The notes below the pieces were generated by a model. That model was not told the DNA's origin. It saw only the letters and a program-made list of their open reading frames with translations, and did not search any database. Position numbers and translations under genes: made by a program. DNA of 64,000 nt from Oscillospiraceae bacterium (GTDB lineage: Bacteria; Bacillota; Clostridia; Oscillospirales; Ruminococcaceae), in the NCBI GenBank assembly GCA_900768995.1, contig CAAGEZ010000001.1, forward strand, positions 1 to 64,000. The letters are read 5' to 3'. Shown here piece by piece: positions 6,905 to 16,453 of the stretch. Numbering within the stretch: position 1 is the stretch's first letter; every line of letters starts with the position of its first letter.

Positions 6905-8440
6905 TCAGCCGATTTTATTTACCTCATCAAGGAGAACTTTCTTAGCTTCAAGGCTTGTGAGAGAGCTGCCAACTAGGAGGTCCATTCTGTAGCGGATATA
7001 TTCCTCATAAAGGTCTGTGCCGAAAACATTTTCGGTGATGAGAGCCTTGTACTTGGCTTCGCTGCAGTTGCCCGAAACGAGACAAAGGGTCTGCTCAAGC
7101 ATAAGCATCTTTCTGTCTCTGGGAGATGTGGAATTGTCGGTGCTGAGACGTTTGAGCTGCTCCAGGACTGCGGCTCTGTCCTTTCTGAAGGAGATGGAGT
7201 TGTCGGATATGCCTGCTGCTGTGCGGATAGTGTTGGTCTTGAAAGCCTCGTCCGCAAAGGGGAATATGCCGTAAGGTATCTCGCCCTCGGGAACAACAGT
7301 GTAGATATCTTTGTCAAGCACGGGATATACAAGCTCCTCGTAAACGGGGGCAAAGAAATAATCGGAAGCGTCCCTGAAGATAATGGGATATTTCCAGCAA
7401 AGGTCTGTGCCGCCAAGAGAGGTGTCGTTGCAGGGTTCCTTTTCGGTGGTGTAGAAGCTGTTGTAGTCGATAAGGCACTTTGCGCTTGTAAGCTCGGTGA
7501 GTTTTGCGGCGCTGTAGTCGCCTGTGTCGTCACGGTCACAGTCAAGGAATGTTCTGATTCCGCTTGCACACTTGCGGTAAAGTCCCTCGCAGAATTCGGG
7601 AACGTTTATGTACTTTCCGAAATAATCGGAGGCAAAGGAAGCTGTAACATCATCGCTGAGGAGCTCAACATTATCTTCCTTGTCGGTCTTGTACTTGTTT
7701 GTGATGAATGTGACAATTCTTTCCTTGACAAGCTTTGTCTCTTTCTCGGAAAGGGTGGCGAATTCGATCCTGTCGAACACAATATCCAGCATAAGGCTCT
7801 TGGGAACAAAGCCGTTGAGGTACTTGAAACGGTCATTTGAGAGAAGAAGCGCCATTTTGGGGAGCACCTTCTGCTGCTCGGAAACGCTTGTGGGTATCTT
7901 GTTGGACATAACGCCAAGGTATGCCAGCATCTCGGCATATTTCTTCATTATTTTAGCTTCGGAAAGGAAGTTGAAGAAGTAGCCGTAAACGTATTTTTTG
8001 AAGAAGTCCTTTACGCTGTCAAAAACAGCGGCATCGGAATTTATCTGAGCCTTGAAGCTCTCGATAACATTGGCGGCATTCTGGGGAGCTATGGTCTCCT
8101 CGCCCCCGTTCACAGCCTTTATGACCTCAGCCTGCGCCTTGAAGAAAAGTTTGCCCATTGTGTGGCAGGAGCAGTCGGGGTCAGCACCGTTTGCCTTTTC
8201 CTCGCTGTATGACCAGATAAGGTATGCACGGTGCATATTTTTGAGGGTGTCCTCGGACTTGGCTGTAAGCTCTCCGGGGTCAACAGTCCAGCTTGATGAA
8301 AGGTGACCTGTGGCATTGAAATCCGCAAGGATAGCCTCGATCTCCTCCTTGAATGCGGCATATGCGGGGGAGTTATCCATATAGATAACTGCGTCCATAA
8401 GCTCGGGTGCAATAGTGGTAAGATCTAAACGTATGCTCAT
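6905..8440 (-). CDS. Uncharacterised 511-residue protein following pyrE
   Basis: I do not recognise this protein. It is cytosolic by appearance: no signal peptide and no membrane segment. It is acidic and mostly helical-looking, with a lone cysteine/histidine cluster 'DPDCSCHTMG' near residues 88-95 and aromatic-rich middle segments such as 'FFKKYVYGYFFNF'. The ATG at 8440 is preceded by AAGGACTG. It starts 45 bases after the pyrE stop on the same strand with no terminator visible between them, so it is probably co-transcribed with pyrE. Its end lies right against the type III promoter. No function is proposed. Codon use looks like that of its neighbours. Confidence 0.8.
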   Translation of the reverse strand: MSIRLDLTTIAPELMDAVIYMDNSPAYAAFKEEIEAILADFNATGHLSSSWTVDPGELTAKSEDTLKNMHRAYLIWSYSEEKANGADPDCSCHTMGKLFFKAQAEVIKAVNGGEETIAPQNAANVIESFKAQINSDAAVFDSVKDFFKKYVYGYFFNFLSEAKIMKKYAEMLAYLGVMSNKIPTSVSEQQKVLPKMALLLSNDRFKYLNGFVPKSLMLDIVFDRIEFATLSEKETKLVKERIVTFITNKYKTDKEDNVELLSDDVTASFASDYFGKYINVPEFCEGLYRKCASGIRTFLDCDRDDTGDYSAAKLTELTSAKCLIDYNSFYTTEKEPCNDTSLGGTDLCWKYPIIFRDASDYFFAPVYEELVYPVLDKDIYTVVPEGEIPYGIFPFADEAFKTNTIRTAAGISDNSISFRKDRAAVLEQLKRLSTDNSTSPRDRKMLMLEQTLCLVSGNCSEAKYKALITENVFGTDLYEEYIRYRMDLLVGSSLTSLEAKKVLLDEVNKIG

Positions 8441-8485
8441 TGGTAAGACAGTCCTTTCTTATATGTTAATGGGGTATGGCGTTTA

Positions 8486-9145
8486 TCAGCCCTGAACTCC
8501 GTATGTGCTGCGGTATTCCTTCATCTTTTCAAGATATTCCTGTCCGCCGATAACGCCGTTTTCGATGGCGGAGATGATATCGTTTATGTTGACGATGGAA
8601 TATACCTTGATGCCGTAGTCCTTATAAGCCTGCTGAACGGCGGAAAGTTCGGTATCGAGAGCCTTTTCCATTCTGTCAACGGTGATGACCATAGCTGTGA
8701 TATCAACATCGGCAGCGTCCTTGAGCTTGGGATATACCTCCTTGAGCGCCTTGCCCGATGTCATAACGTCCTCGATGATAACGACCTTTTCACCCTTTTC
8801 AGGCTGTCTGCCAACGAAAAGTCCGCCCTCGCCGTGATCCTTGACTTCCTTTCTGTCGAAGCAGAAGCTAACGTCCATATTGTATTTCTGGGAAAGAGCC
8901 ATTGCTGCGCAGGAGGCAAGGGGGATACCCTTGTAAGCAGGACCGAAGAGGCATTCAGCCTCAATGCCATTTTCCTTTATGCAGTCAGCGTAGAAGCCGC
9001 CAAGACGGGCAAGCTGAGCGCCTGTGTTGTAGTTTCCCGTGTTGATGAAATAGGGGGCTTTTCTGCCGCTTTTAAGGGTGAAGTCACCAAAGGTGAGAAC
9101 GCCGCAGTCTGCCATAAATTTAATAAATTCGTTTTTGTAGCTCAT
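8486..9145 (-). CDS. pyrE: Orotate phosphoribosyltransferase
   Basis: A 219-residue enzyme that joins orotate to PRPP to give orotidine monophosphate, the fifth step of pyrimidine synthesis. The PRPP-binding motif VVIIEDVMTSGKA is at residues 121-133 and the mobile catalytic loop 'DRKEVKDHGEGG' at about 97-108. Length matches the family. An ATG 54 bases further upstream is in frame, but the start at 9145 has an AAAGGA site and gives the usual PyrE N-terminus. No other pyrimidine genes are in the window. A 511-residue unknown protein follows in the same transcription unit. Confidence 0.95.
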   Translation of the reverse strand: MSYKNEFIKFMADCGVLTFGDFTLKSGRKAPYFINTGNYNTGAQLARLGGFYADCIKENGIEAECLFGPAYKGIPLASCAAMALSQKYNMDVSFCFDRKEVKDHGEGGLFVGRQPEKGEKVVIIEDVMTSGKALKEVYPKLKDAADVDITAMVITVDRMEKALDTELSAVQQAYKDYGIKVYSIVNINDIISAIENGVIGGQEYLEKMKEYRSTYGVQG

Positions 9146-9218
9146 AGTTTCAAAGATCCTTTCGGGATATTTCCTGCCCGAGCAGGCAGCAAACATCAAT
9201 AGTCATATATATGAAATA

Positions 9219-9247
9219 ATTATAACATATTTATTTGTGCATTTCAA
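9219..9247 (-). promoter_or_regulatory. Promoter of pyrE
   Basis: On the minus strand TTGAAA (9242-9247) and TATAAT (9219-9224) are 17 bases apart, about 70 bases before the pyrE start. Confidence 0.8.
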
Positions 9248-9277
9248 CAGGTTTTGAAAATATTGACATAAAATATT

Positions 9278-9306
9278 TTGCAATTTTATTGTTGATATGG
9301 TATAAT
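9278..9306 (+). promoter_or_regulatory. Promoter of the RNA methyltransferase pair
   Basis: TTGCAA (9278-9283), 17-base spacer, TATAAT (9301-9306), with TGG before the -10. It is divergent from the pyrE promoter. Confidence 0.75.
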
Positions 9307-9338
9307 ATTTATCGTTGAAATTTGTCTGAGGGAAAGGA

Positions 9339-10199
9339 ATGTCATATTTACAAATGACTGAAATAATAGAAGTTACCGACCTTTCGGGGGAGGGCGTAAG
9401 CGTTTTTTCAAAGCTTACCGAGGCACAGCTCAGAAACCGCCTTGAACCCGAAAAGGGCATATTTATAGCCGAAAGCCCCAAGGTGATAGACCTTGCGCTG
9501 AACGAGGGATATATCCCTGTGTCCCTGCTTATGGAGCCGAAGCACATTGAGGGGCAGGGAAAAGAGATAATTGGGCGATGCAATGATACCGCAAGCTACG
9601 GCGATGTCCCCGTATATACAGCCGAGAGGAAAATTCTCGCACAGCTTGCGGGCTTTGAGCTTACAAGGGGCGTTCTCTGCGCAATGAGGAGACCAAAGCT
9701 CCCCACCGTGGAAGAGATATGCAAAAATGCACGGCGCATTGCTGTGCTTGAAAATATAATGGACTCCACCAACATCGGCGCAATATTCCGCTCGGCGGCG
9801 GCTCTTGATATGGACGCAGTGCTTGTGACCCCCTCCTGCTGCGACCCGCTTTGCAGGAGAGCGGTGAGGGTGAGTATGGGAACCATACTCCAAGTGCCCT
9901 GGACAAGGATTGGCGAGGTGCCCTCGGACTGGAGCGAGGGCGGAACGGACAGGCTCAGAGGTCTGGGCTTCAAGACCGCTGCAATGGCGCTCAGTGATAA
10001 TTCCGTGAGCATTGATGACCTTGCCCTTAAAGCGGAGGAAAAGCTTGCCATAGTTCTCGGCGCAGAGGGTGACGGGCTTGCAAAGGAAACTATCGCAAGC
10101 TGCGATTATACCGTAAAGATACCTATGTCCCACGGAGTGGATTCCCTTAATGTGGCGGCTGCGGGAGCGGTGGCGTTCTGGGAGCTGCGTGTCAGATAA
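9339..10199 (+). CDS. TrmH/SpoU-family RNA 2'-O-methyltransferase
   Basis: A 286-residue SPOUT methyltransferase that should transfer a methyl group from S-adenosylmethionine to a ribose 2'-OH in rRNA or tRNA. The three SpoU motifs are clear: 'LENIMDSTNIGAIFRSA' at about 137-153 (motif I with Asn and Arg), 'LGAEGDGL' at 240-247 (motif II) and 'IPMSHGVDSLNVAAAG' at 261-276 (motif III). Residues 20-110 form the RNA substrate-binding domain typical of RlmB-like proteins ('RNRLEPEKGIFIAESPKVI'). The target nucleotide cannot be told from sequence. The ATG follows GGGAAAGGA. It is 35 bases upstream of trmB and probably co-transcribed. Confidence 0.9.
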   Translation: MSYLQMTEIIEVTDLSGEGVSVFSKLTEAQLRNRLEPEKGIFIAESPKVIDLALNEGYIPVSLLMEPKHIEGQGKEIIGRCNDTASYGDVPVYTAERKILAQLAGFELTRGVLCAMRRPKLPTVEEICKNARRIAVLENIMDSTNIGAIFRSAAALDMDAVLVTPSCCDPLCRRAVRVSMGTILQVPWTRIGEVPSDWSEGGTDRLRGLGFKTAAMALSDNSVSIDDLALKAEEKLAIVLGAEGDGLAKETIASCDYTVKIPMSHGVDSLNVAAAGAVAFWELRVR

Positions 10200-10234
10200 G
10201 ATTATTTGGATAAAAAACTGAAAGGATATCATAA

Positions 10235-10906
10235 ATGAGAATAAGAAGAAAAAAGTGGGCACGCCCTGAGCTTGATGCCTGTGATTATTACGTAGACAAT
10301 GCAGAGGAAATGAAAGGAAAGTGGAGCGAGGCATTTGCTGATAATTCCCGTCCGTTGTACCTTGAACTTGGCTGCGGAAAGGGCGGTTTTGCCGCACAGC
10401 ACGCTTTGAAATACCCCGACATAAACATAATCGCCGCTGATATCAAGGCTGATATGCTGGCTGTTGGCAGGCGCACTGTGGAGAATATGTTCGGGGCTGT
10501 GGGACGCACTCACGACAACATAATACTCCTCAGAATAAACATCGTGAACATATCCCAGCTCTTTGCGGAGAATGATAAGGTCGACCGCATTTACATAAAT
10601 TTCTGCAACCCCTGGAACAGGGGCAAGCACAACAAGCGCCGCCTTACTCACCCCCGTCAGCTTGAACAGTACAAGAATATTCTGAAAACGGGCGGAGAGC
10701 TTCGCTTCAAGACCGATGATGATGAGCTTTTTGAGGACTCTGTGGAATATTTCAAGGAGTGCGGCTGGGAGATCACCTATATCACAAGAGACCTTCATTC
10801 CGAAGATTTCCCCGATAATCTTGTTACCGAGCACGAGAGAATGTTTGCCGAAGAGGGCAAGAAGATAAAGTATCTTTCGGCACTCCCTCCTGTTAAAAGT
10901 GAATAA
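10235..10906 (+). CDS. trmB: tRNA (guanine-N7-)-methyltransferase
   Basis: A 223-residue Rossmann-fold methyltransferase making m7G46 in the tRNA variable loop. The SAM-binding motif LELGCGKGGF is at residues 43-52. The family signature that normally reads 'PDPWxKxRHxKRRL' appears as 'NFCNPWNRGKHNKRRL', and 'HPRQLEQYKNILKTGGELRFKTDD' is also typical. The C-terminal 'TEHERMFAEEGKKIKYL' contains the conserved T-x-Y/H-E-x-x-F element. An AAAGGA site precedes the ATG by eight bases. The change of the usual Asp-Pro-Trp to Asn-Pro-Trp occurs in Firmicute members and need not mean loss of activity. Confidence 0.92.
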   Translation: MRIRRKKWARPELDACDYYVDNAEEMKGKWSEAFADNSRPLYLELGCGKGGFAAQHALKYPDINIIAADIKADMLAVGRRTVENMFGAVGRTHDNIILLRINIVNISQLFAENDKVDRIYINFCNPWNRGKHNKRRLTHPRQLEQYKNILKTGGELRFKTDDDELFEDSVEYFKECGWEITYITRDLHSEDFPDNLVTEHERMFAEEGKKIKYLSALPPVKSE

Positions 10907-10907
10907 G

Positions 10908-10948
10908 CAAAAATGCCCCCGAACGAAACCGTTCGGGGGCATTTTCAT
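10908..10948. terminator. Strong bidirectional terminator
   Basis: A 13-bp perfect stem ATGCCCCCGAACG/CGTTCGGGGGCAT (10913-10942) with a 4-base loop, with A and T runs on the two sides. It ends trmB on the plus strand and the sensor kinase gene on the minus strand. Confidence 0.93.
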
Positions 10949-13944
10949 CGATCTTTATTCTTTAGCCATTTTTGCAGAGAATTTACCAACTTGTCAATAT
11001 CAAGGGGCTTTGCGATATGCTCGTTCATTCCTGCGGAAAGGGCTTTCTTTACGTCCTCTGCAAAAGCATCGGCGGTCATTGCTATAATAGGGATAGTCTT
11101 TGCGTCCGGGCGGTCCATTGACCTGATAAGTGCGGCTGAGTCATAGCCGTTCATAACGGGCATCTGGATATCCATAAATATCATCTCGTAATATCCCTGC
11201 CCGGAAGCGGCGAATTTGTCCGCAGCCTCCTTGCCGTTTTCGGCATATTCAACCGTAAGCCCTGCCATATCAAGGAACTCGCCCGCTATCTCACGGTTAA
11301 GGCTGTTGTCGTCAACGAGGAGAACACGTCTGCCGTCAAGACCGAGCTTTTGCAGGTCCTCAATGCCGTTTTTATGGCTCTTTTCAGGCTCGGCAATGCC
11401 GTTGCCCCCAAGCTTTAAAAATAGGGTGACGGTAAATTCCGTGCCCTCTCCCAAGCGGCTTTTTACCTTTATATCGCCGTTCATCATCTTGACGAGATTG
11501 TAGGTGATAGCCATTCCCAGACCCGTGCCCTGCTGCTTGCTGACACGTTCATCTTCCGCTCTCTCAAATGGCTCGAAGATGTTTTTGAGCACCTCGTCGG
11601 ACATTCCTATGCCGTTGTCTCTGAAAACAAATTCATAGCAGCCCACTCTCGGATTTTCCACGGGCTTTTCCGTAACATCTACGGAAATAACGCCGCCGTT
11701 GTTGGTATATTTCACCGAGTTGCTTATGATGTTCACAAACATCTGCTGTATTCTCAGGGCATCGCCGATGATGTTCTCGTGAATGATATTGTGCTTTTGC
11801 AGGGTGAGAACGTGGTTTTTCTCTCTTGCGGAGGGAAGCTCCATTTCCATAAGGCTGTCAAGGAATGGACTTAGGCTGATATTCTCCTCGGAAAGGGTGA
11901 ATTTTCCCGATTCGATCTTGCTCATATCCAGAACATCATTGATGAGCGAGAGCAGATAATTTCCCGAAACGGATATCTTTTCAAGACAGTCCGCTATCTT
12001 TTCCTTATCGTCCATATGAGTTTCGGCAATGGAAGTCATACCGATAATTGCATTCATAGGAGTACGGATATCGTGGCTCATTCGTGAAAGGAAGTCTGTC
12101 TTTGCGTTGTCCGCACGGCGGGCGCTGAAATACGCATCACGGAGCGCCTTGTTTGCCTTGATGAGCTTGTCGGTGTACTCATCGTCCTTGTATTTTGCTA
12201 TCTGCTGCTTCTCGGTGACGGTCTCGGTTATATCCTGAACAAGACCGATGATGTCATCGTTCAGCAGTGACAGAGAGAATTTGTACCAAACTTCCGTGCC
12301 CACGCTTTCAGTCATTATCTCAACGCTTTTGCCCACGCCGAGGGGGGCTGTCTGACTGCCCAGCTCCTCGTCATATTTGAATATTTGCTGATTTGTGTCT
12401 ATCTTTCTGAGACGGTTTATGAAATCTTCCTCGGAAATTGTGGTGTCAGTGGGTGTGATGCCGTCAAAGTCCAGTATTCTTGTAAGGCTCTCGCTGACAA
12501 ATACTCTGTGGGTGCTGAGGCTTATTCTGAAAACGCCTATGCCGCTGTCGGTGAGGGTGATTATCTTGGAAATTCTCGAAGCGTATTCATTTGCATTTTC
12601 CTGAAGCCGTACAACAGCCAAAGCGAGGCGGTCAAATTCCGCAATGCCGGATTTTGAGAAAGTGAGAACAGAGCCGCCGTCCTCGGGGGCATTGTTCAGA
12701 GCGGTTATCATTTTTGTGACAGGCTTGCTTATTCTCCGCCCCGTAAATGCTGAGAAGATAAGGCTGCATATCAGGGTCATAACAATGGACATCACAAAGA
12801 CCTTTATAAGGAAGTTGTAGATGTTCATAACACTGGATTCGGTGGCTGCCGATATGAGTGCCCAGTGCTGGTCAAGGTAGGGTGAGCCGGTGTTATAAAG
12901 CTTCATACGGTTGATGCAGCCGAGGAAGCCGCTTTTATCGTCCGTTCTGAAACAATACACATTATATTCAGAATCAGCATTTTCGTCGAATATCGTATTT
13001 TCGGAAACAAGGCGGTTGTAGGTTGCGCCCGAATGCATCATCGGGATATATATTCCGTCGCTTTCCACATCTGCTGCGATTATGTAGCAGGCGTTTTCGT
13101 TGTAGAAATCGTTGGTGGGGATAGCTTTGAGCACCGTCTTTTCAAGGAGACCTATTCCTATAACGCCGTAAAGTTCGCCGTCGGAGGTCACAAGGGGCAG
13201 GGTGTACTTCATACTTTTTTGGGCGGAGAGGGATATTTTGGAAAAGGAGCTCCAGTAGCCGAGATTATAAACGGGCTGGCTGCTGTTGGCAGAATATGTT
13301 TCTATTGGAGTGTTGTAGAAGCTGAAATCATTGTCCCCGTTTACAGTAAGATAGGGAGCCCATTCCGAATCAAGGGGAGAGCCAAGGCTCTGGGCTATTT
13401 CCGAGCTGCCCATTTCCACATAGATATCCTTGTTGTCGGTGGTGCTGTTGGTGTAAATGTCAGTGTCACGCAGGTAAAGTCCTGCACGGACTGTATCCGT
13501 ATCGGTATCGTAAAGCACTCCTGTGTCGAGAATGATGTATGCGTCATTGACCATATCACGTCTTATGAGGGACACAAGGGAATCGGCGTATAGAGCGAGC
13601 ATTTCCTTGCTCACACTCTTATCGTCCTTTATCGAACTGAGTTCAAGCCCGTTTTCAGACAGATATCCCTCGGTTATGCCGTTTATCTCTTTTGCGGTCT
13701 CATAAACAAGAGGGGTTTTCTGGAAAAGCATATTTTCCACATAGCTTGCTCTGTTTTCCGTTTTTTCCGAAAGAAGATTGTAGGAATATTTCCTGATATA
13801 GCCCAGCTCGCCGCTTGCTGCCATTATGGCTGCAAAGATAGTGACTTCAAGAATGCCCAGAAACATCATTGCCTTCATTACCCTCGCTGTCAGCGACTGC
13901 CCTTTTATGGGCTTATCAGGAGATGCGGAGCTGTTTTTTTTCAT
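10945..13944 (-). CDS. Hybrid sensor histidine kinase with C-terminal receiver domain
   Basis: A 999-residue membrane-bound kinase. Order of parts: transmembrane segment at about 22-43; a long extracellular sensor of about 330 residues that looks like a double Cache fold; second transmembrane segment at about 374-400; a HAMP-like 'GRRISKPVTKMITALNN'; a PAS-like region; the dimerisation/phosphoacceptor helix 'DFLSRMSHDIRTPMNAIIGM' with His624; the ATP-binding domain with 'FVNIISNSVKYT', 'DNGIGMSDE' and 'GTGLGMAITYNLV'; and a receiver with acceptor Asp925 in 'FMDIQMPVMNGYD'. No separate DNA-binding output is present, so it probably feeds a phosphorelay. It starts three bases after a solute-binding lipoprotein gene, which suggests that the lipoprotein delivers the signal. 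Confidence 0.92.
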   Translation of the reverse strand: MKKNSSASPDKPIKGQSLTARVMKAMMFLGILEVTIFAAIMAASGELGYIRKYSYNLLSEKTENRASYVENMLFQKTPLVYETAKEINGITEGYLSENGLELSSIKDDKSVSKEMLALYADSLVSLIRRDMVNDAYIILDTGVLYDTDTDTVRAGLYLRDTDIYTNSTTDNKDIYVEMGSSEIAQSLGSPLDSEWAPYLTVNGDNDFSFYNTPIETYSANSSQPVYNLGYWSSFSKISLSAQKSMKYTLPLVTSDGELYGVIGIGLLEKTVLKAIPTNDFYNENACYIIAADVESDGIYIPMMHSGATYNRLVSENTIFDENADSEYNVYCFRTDDKSGFLGCINRMKLYNTGSPYLDQHWALISAATESSVMNIYNFLIKVFVMSIVMTLICSLIFSAFTGRRISKPVTKMITALNNAPEDGGSVLTFSKSGIAEFDRLALAVVRLQENANEYASRISKIITLTDSGIGVFRISLSTHRVFVSESLTRILDFDGITPTDTTISEEDFINRLRKIDTNQQIFKYDEELGSQTAPLGVGKSVEIMTESVGTEVWYKFSLSLLNDDIIGLVQDITETVTEKQQIAKYKDDEYTDKLIKANKALRDAYFSARRADNAKTDFLSRMSHDIRTPMNAIIGMTSIAETHMDDKEKIADCLEKISVSGNYLLSLINDVLDMSKIESGKFTLSEENISLSPFLDSLMEMELPSAREKNHVLTLQKHNIIHENIIGDALRIQQMFVNIISNSVKYTNNGGVISVDVTEKPVENPRVGCYEFVFRDNGIGMSDEVLKNIFEPFERAEDERVSKQQGTGLGMAITYNLVKMMNGDIKVKSRLGEGTEFTVTLFLKLGGNGIAEPEKSHKNGIEDLQKLGLDGRRVLLVDDNSLNREIAGEFLDMAGLTVEYAENGKEAADKFAASGQGYYEMIFMDIQMPVMNGYDSAALIRSMDRPDAKTIPIIAMTADAFAEDVKKALSAGMNEHIAKPLDIDKLVNSLQKWLKNKDR

Positions 13945-13947
13945 AAA

Positions 13948-15405
13948 TTATTTACCTGTTATATTTTCAAGTCCCGAAACGAGGTCTGCATACCAGTTTT
14001 CAAAGGCTTCATTGTTTGTGTACTGAACAAGAACGATGTCACGGTTTGTACCGTCAGCAATGCGCCCCCAAGCTTCCTCATAGGCTGCGGCGGAGGTGTC
14101 GGTGAGATATTCCTCAACATATGTACGTACTTCTGCGGAGGACTCGAACGGAGGACTTGTGTAAAGGGAATAGCTGTTTATCTCGTCAATGGCGAGGGCA
14201 ATGGTGTCCTTCATAGTTTCATTGATATCAGACTTTGCGGAGGATATCTTCTCAATATCGTTTGCGTCCTTTTTAACGGGGAGATAGCCGGAGTTAACGG
14301 AAAACTCGATGTTTCTGTCCTCTTCGGTGAACCATTTCAGGAACACCGAGCAGGCATATTCGGTCTTGGGGTCGGACTTTATAACGGACATTCCTGCGCC
14401 CTGCTGAACGATATAGGGGTCGCAGCCCTCAAAGTTCGGAACGGGGAGCACCTGTATATCAATGGGATATGTATAGTCATCGTCGATAGTTACTTCGCTT
14501 GGACAATAGGAGGCGGCGGAGCTGGAGCATACCATTGAGATGATGCTGCCTGTTTTCATATCATCGCTGCGGAAACGGCTCTTGGCGGTGAAATAGCCCT
14601 TTACATAGGGAACGTAGTAGTTGTCCCATAGCTTGCGGAAGGTCTCCTTGTCGGCAGTGACGGTGATGTTTCCGCTGCCGTCATCGGCTGCAATGGGGTG
14701 ACCCAGCTGCATTGCGCCTATAACGATGTAGTTGGCAATGGAGTCTCTGCCGAAAAATGCCTTGCCGTCATCGGGAATATCGGGGGTAAGGGCATCGGTA
14801 TAGTTGTAATATTTCTCGGAAGTCGTCACAATTCCCTCCCAGGTGGAGAGGTCATCAGCCGTTACATTTTCAGCCGCTGCAAATTTATCCCAGTCGGTGG
14901 CGTTTACCATCATAAGCTCGGTACTCTTGGCAATGGGGAAAATTTTAAGCGCATCGGGCTGCTCAAGTCTGCCCTCGGCTATATATTCGTCAACATATCC
15001 GCTCAGTTCATCATCGGTGAAATACTGAGAGAGGTCGGCAAGCATTCCCTTGTTGTCGATAATGTATGCAGTCTCGGCGTATGTTCCGAAAATATCGGGA
15101 ACAGGGTCAGCACCCACATCGTTGTTCACAGAGGCGAGAATGCTTGCTGAAAGCTCATTTACGGAGTTCTTGGAAAAAGCTTCGGCGATAATGCCCTTTT
15201 CGGCTCCCACGGTGTTGTTGAATTCACTTATCATCTCGTCAAACTGGCTCTGCTGGATACCGTTGTAGTAATGCCAGATCGTGATGACAACGGGGTCATC
15301 TTTTTTGAGCAGCCTGTCATAATTGGTGGAGGAGCCGCAGGCTGTGAATGCTGTAAGAGATACGGCAGCCGCCATAACTGCGGCAATGCTTCTGAAGTGC
15401 TTCAT
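13948..15405 (-). CDS. Extracellular solute-binding lipoprotein (ABC family 1 type)
   Basis: A 485-residue exported lipoprotein. The lipobox is 'AFTAC' with the lipidated Cys23 after a short hydrophobic signal. The body resembles bacterial extracellular solute-binding proteins of the sugar type: 'DPVVITIWHYYNGIQQSQFDEMISEFN' at the mature N-terminus and a later 'PNFEGCDPYIVQQGAGMSVIKSD' segment. No permease or ATPase genes lie nearby; instead the next gene, three bases on, is a hybrid sensor kinase with a large extracellular domain. A role as a periplasm-equivalent sensor subunit rather than a transporter part is inferred from this. An AAAAGGGG site precedes the ATG. The ligand is unknown. 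Confidence 0.88.
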   Translation of the reverse strand: MKHFRSIAAVMAAAVSLTAFTACGSSTNYDRLLKKDDPVVITIWHYYNGIQQSQFDEMISEFNNTVGAEKGIIAEAFSKNSVNELSASILASVNNDVGADPVPDIFGTYAETAYIIDNKGMLADLSQYFTDDELSGYVDEYIAEGRLEQPDALKIFPIAKSTELMMVNATDWDKFAAAENVTADDLSTWEGIVTTSEKYYNYTDALTPDIPDDGKAFFGRDSIANYIVIGAMQLGHPIAADDGSGNITVTADKETFRKLWDNYYVPYVKGYFTAKSRFRSDDMKTGSIISMVCSSSAASYCPSEVTIDDDYTYPIDIQVLPVPNFEGCDPYIVQQGAGMSVIKSDPKTEYACSVFLKWFTEEDRNIEFSVNSGYLPVKKDANDIEKISSAKSDINETMKDTIALAIDEINSYSLYTSPPFESSAEVRTYVEEYLTDTSAAAYEEAWGRIADGTNRDIVLVQYTNNEAFENWYADLVSGLENITGK

Positions 15406-15530
15406 TTTATATCTTAATATCCCCTTTTATTTCATACAATTTTTTACATAATAAATTATATACTACTGATGTACAGCTGTTATTGAAATAATATTAACAT
15501 TATATAAAAAGCTGAAAAATTACGTGGATT

Positions 15531-16196
15531 TTACAAACCATACTCCGTCAGCAGGCGGGACACCTCTTTTAGCCCCTTTTCACGCTCTTTGTAATCGGGG
15601 AGAAAGTTTTCCACAAGCCTGTAAAAATCGTGGGAATGATCCATATGCACCGTGTGGCAAAGCTCGTGGATAATCACGTAGTCGATGAGCCTGGGTGCGG
15701 CGGCTATGAGCCTGTGGGAAAGGTTCACGGATTTTGCTGCCGAGCAGCTTCCCCACCGTGTTTTGGCGGAATTTATCTTTACAGCTGTTATCATAAGCCC
15801 TGTCTGCTCCGAAAGGGTCTGGACACGGGGGATAAGGGCCTCCTTGGCGATTCGGGTGTAAAGCTTATGAAGATATGGCACAAGGCTTTCGAGGGCCATT
15901 CCCTCGGGAAGATAAAATACCCCGTCAGTATAGCCGTAGGGCTTTTCGTTCACCACGGGGCACAGCCTCCCGAAAAGTGGCAGCTCTTTGGGCGGAGCAT
16001 TCAGCCGTTCATTTTTTTGTTCCGTGCGGAGGCTTACGGCGGCGGTGTGCTTTTCTATCCAGTCCGCTTTTTCGGCAATGAACTGTTCTATTTTTTCAAC
16101 TGAAAGGCAGTACGGCGCACGGACGATAAGCCTGCCGTCCCTGTCGATGTTAAGGGCAAGGGTCTTTCTGCTGTTGCGGATAAGGGTGTATTCCAA
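15531..16196 (-). CDS. YgjP/SprT-like zinc metallopeptidase (DUF45)
   Basis: A protein of about 221 residues in the YgjP-like metal-dependent hydrolase family. The zinc motif HELCH lies at about residues 177-181, followed by 'MDHSHDFY' with the further His ligand; the preceding 'SAKTRWGSCSAAKSVNLS' is the family's other signature. Such proteins often accompany restriction-modification genes, but none is present here. Start choice: in-frame ATGs at 16232 and 16205 lack a usable ribosome site, while AAGGAG ends nine bases before a TTG at 16196. That start is preferred, with moderate certainty. It appears to be a single-gene unit. Confidence 0.85.
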   Translation of the reverse strand: MEYTLIRNSRKTLALNIDRDGRLIVRAPYCLSVEKIEQFIAEKADWIEKHTAAVSLRTEQKNERLNAPPKELPLFGRLCPVVNEKPYGYTDGVFYLPEGMALESLVPYLHKLYTRIAKEALIPRVQTLSEQTGLMITAVKINSAKTRWGSCSAAKSVNLSHRLIAAAPRLIDYVIIHELCHTVHMDHSHDFYRLVENFLPDYKEREKGLKEVSRLLTEYGL

Positions 16197-16361
16197 AGGG
16201 GACATCTCCTTAATAATATTAATTAATAACATTTGGGTTATACAATTATATCATATTTCGCCTGATTTTCAAACTTATATATGTAAATTTTGACGAATTG
16301 CACTAAATTTTAGGACAGGGTTGTGCGAATGGGAGAAAATCAGAAACAGGGGCATTATTTA

Positions 16362-16390
16362 TTGACATTAACGGATTTTAAGAGTATAAT
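16362..16390 (+). promoter_or_regulatory. Consensus promoter of a small membrane protein gene
   Basis: Perfect TTGACA (16362-16367) and TATAAT (16385-16390), spacer 17. The leader of about 57 bases contains AAGGT and ACCTT segments able to pair just before the ribosome site. Confidence 0.88.
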
Positions 16391-16453
16391 AAACTTAAGG
16401 TAAAATATATCTTAAAATATCATCACACAACCTTAGTTAAGGAGGAATCGGCT

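Noticed and set aside
9408..10397. A 329-codon minus-strand frame over the RNA methyltransferase gene
   Set aside because: The plus-strand gene carries all three SpoU motifs, a promoter and a ribosome site, so the antisense frame is a shadow.
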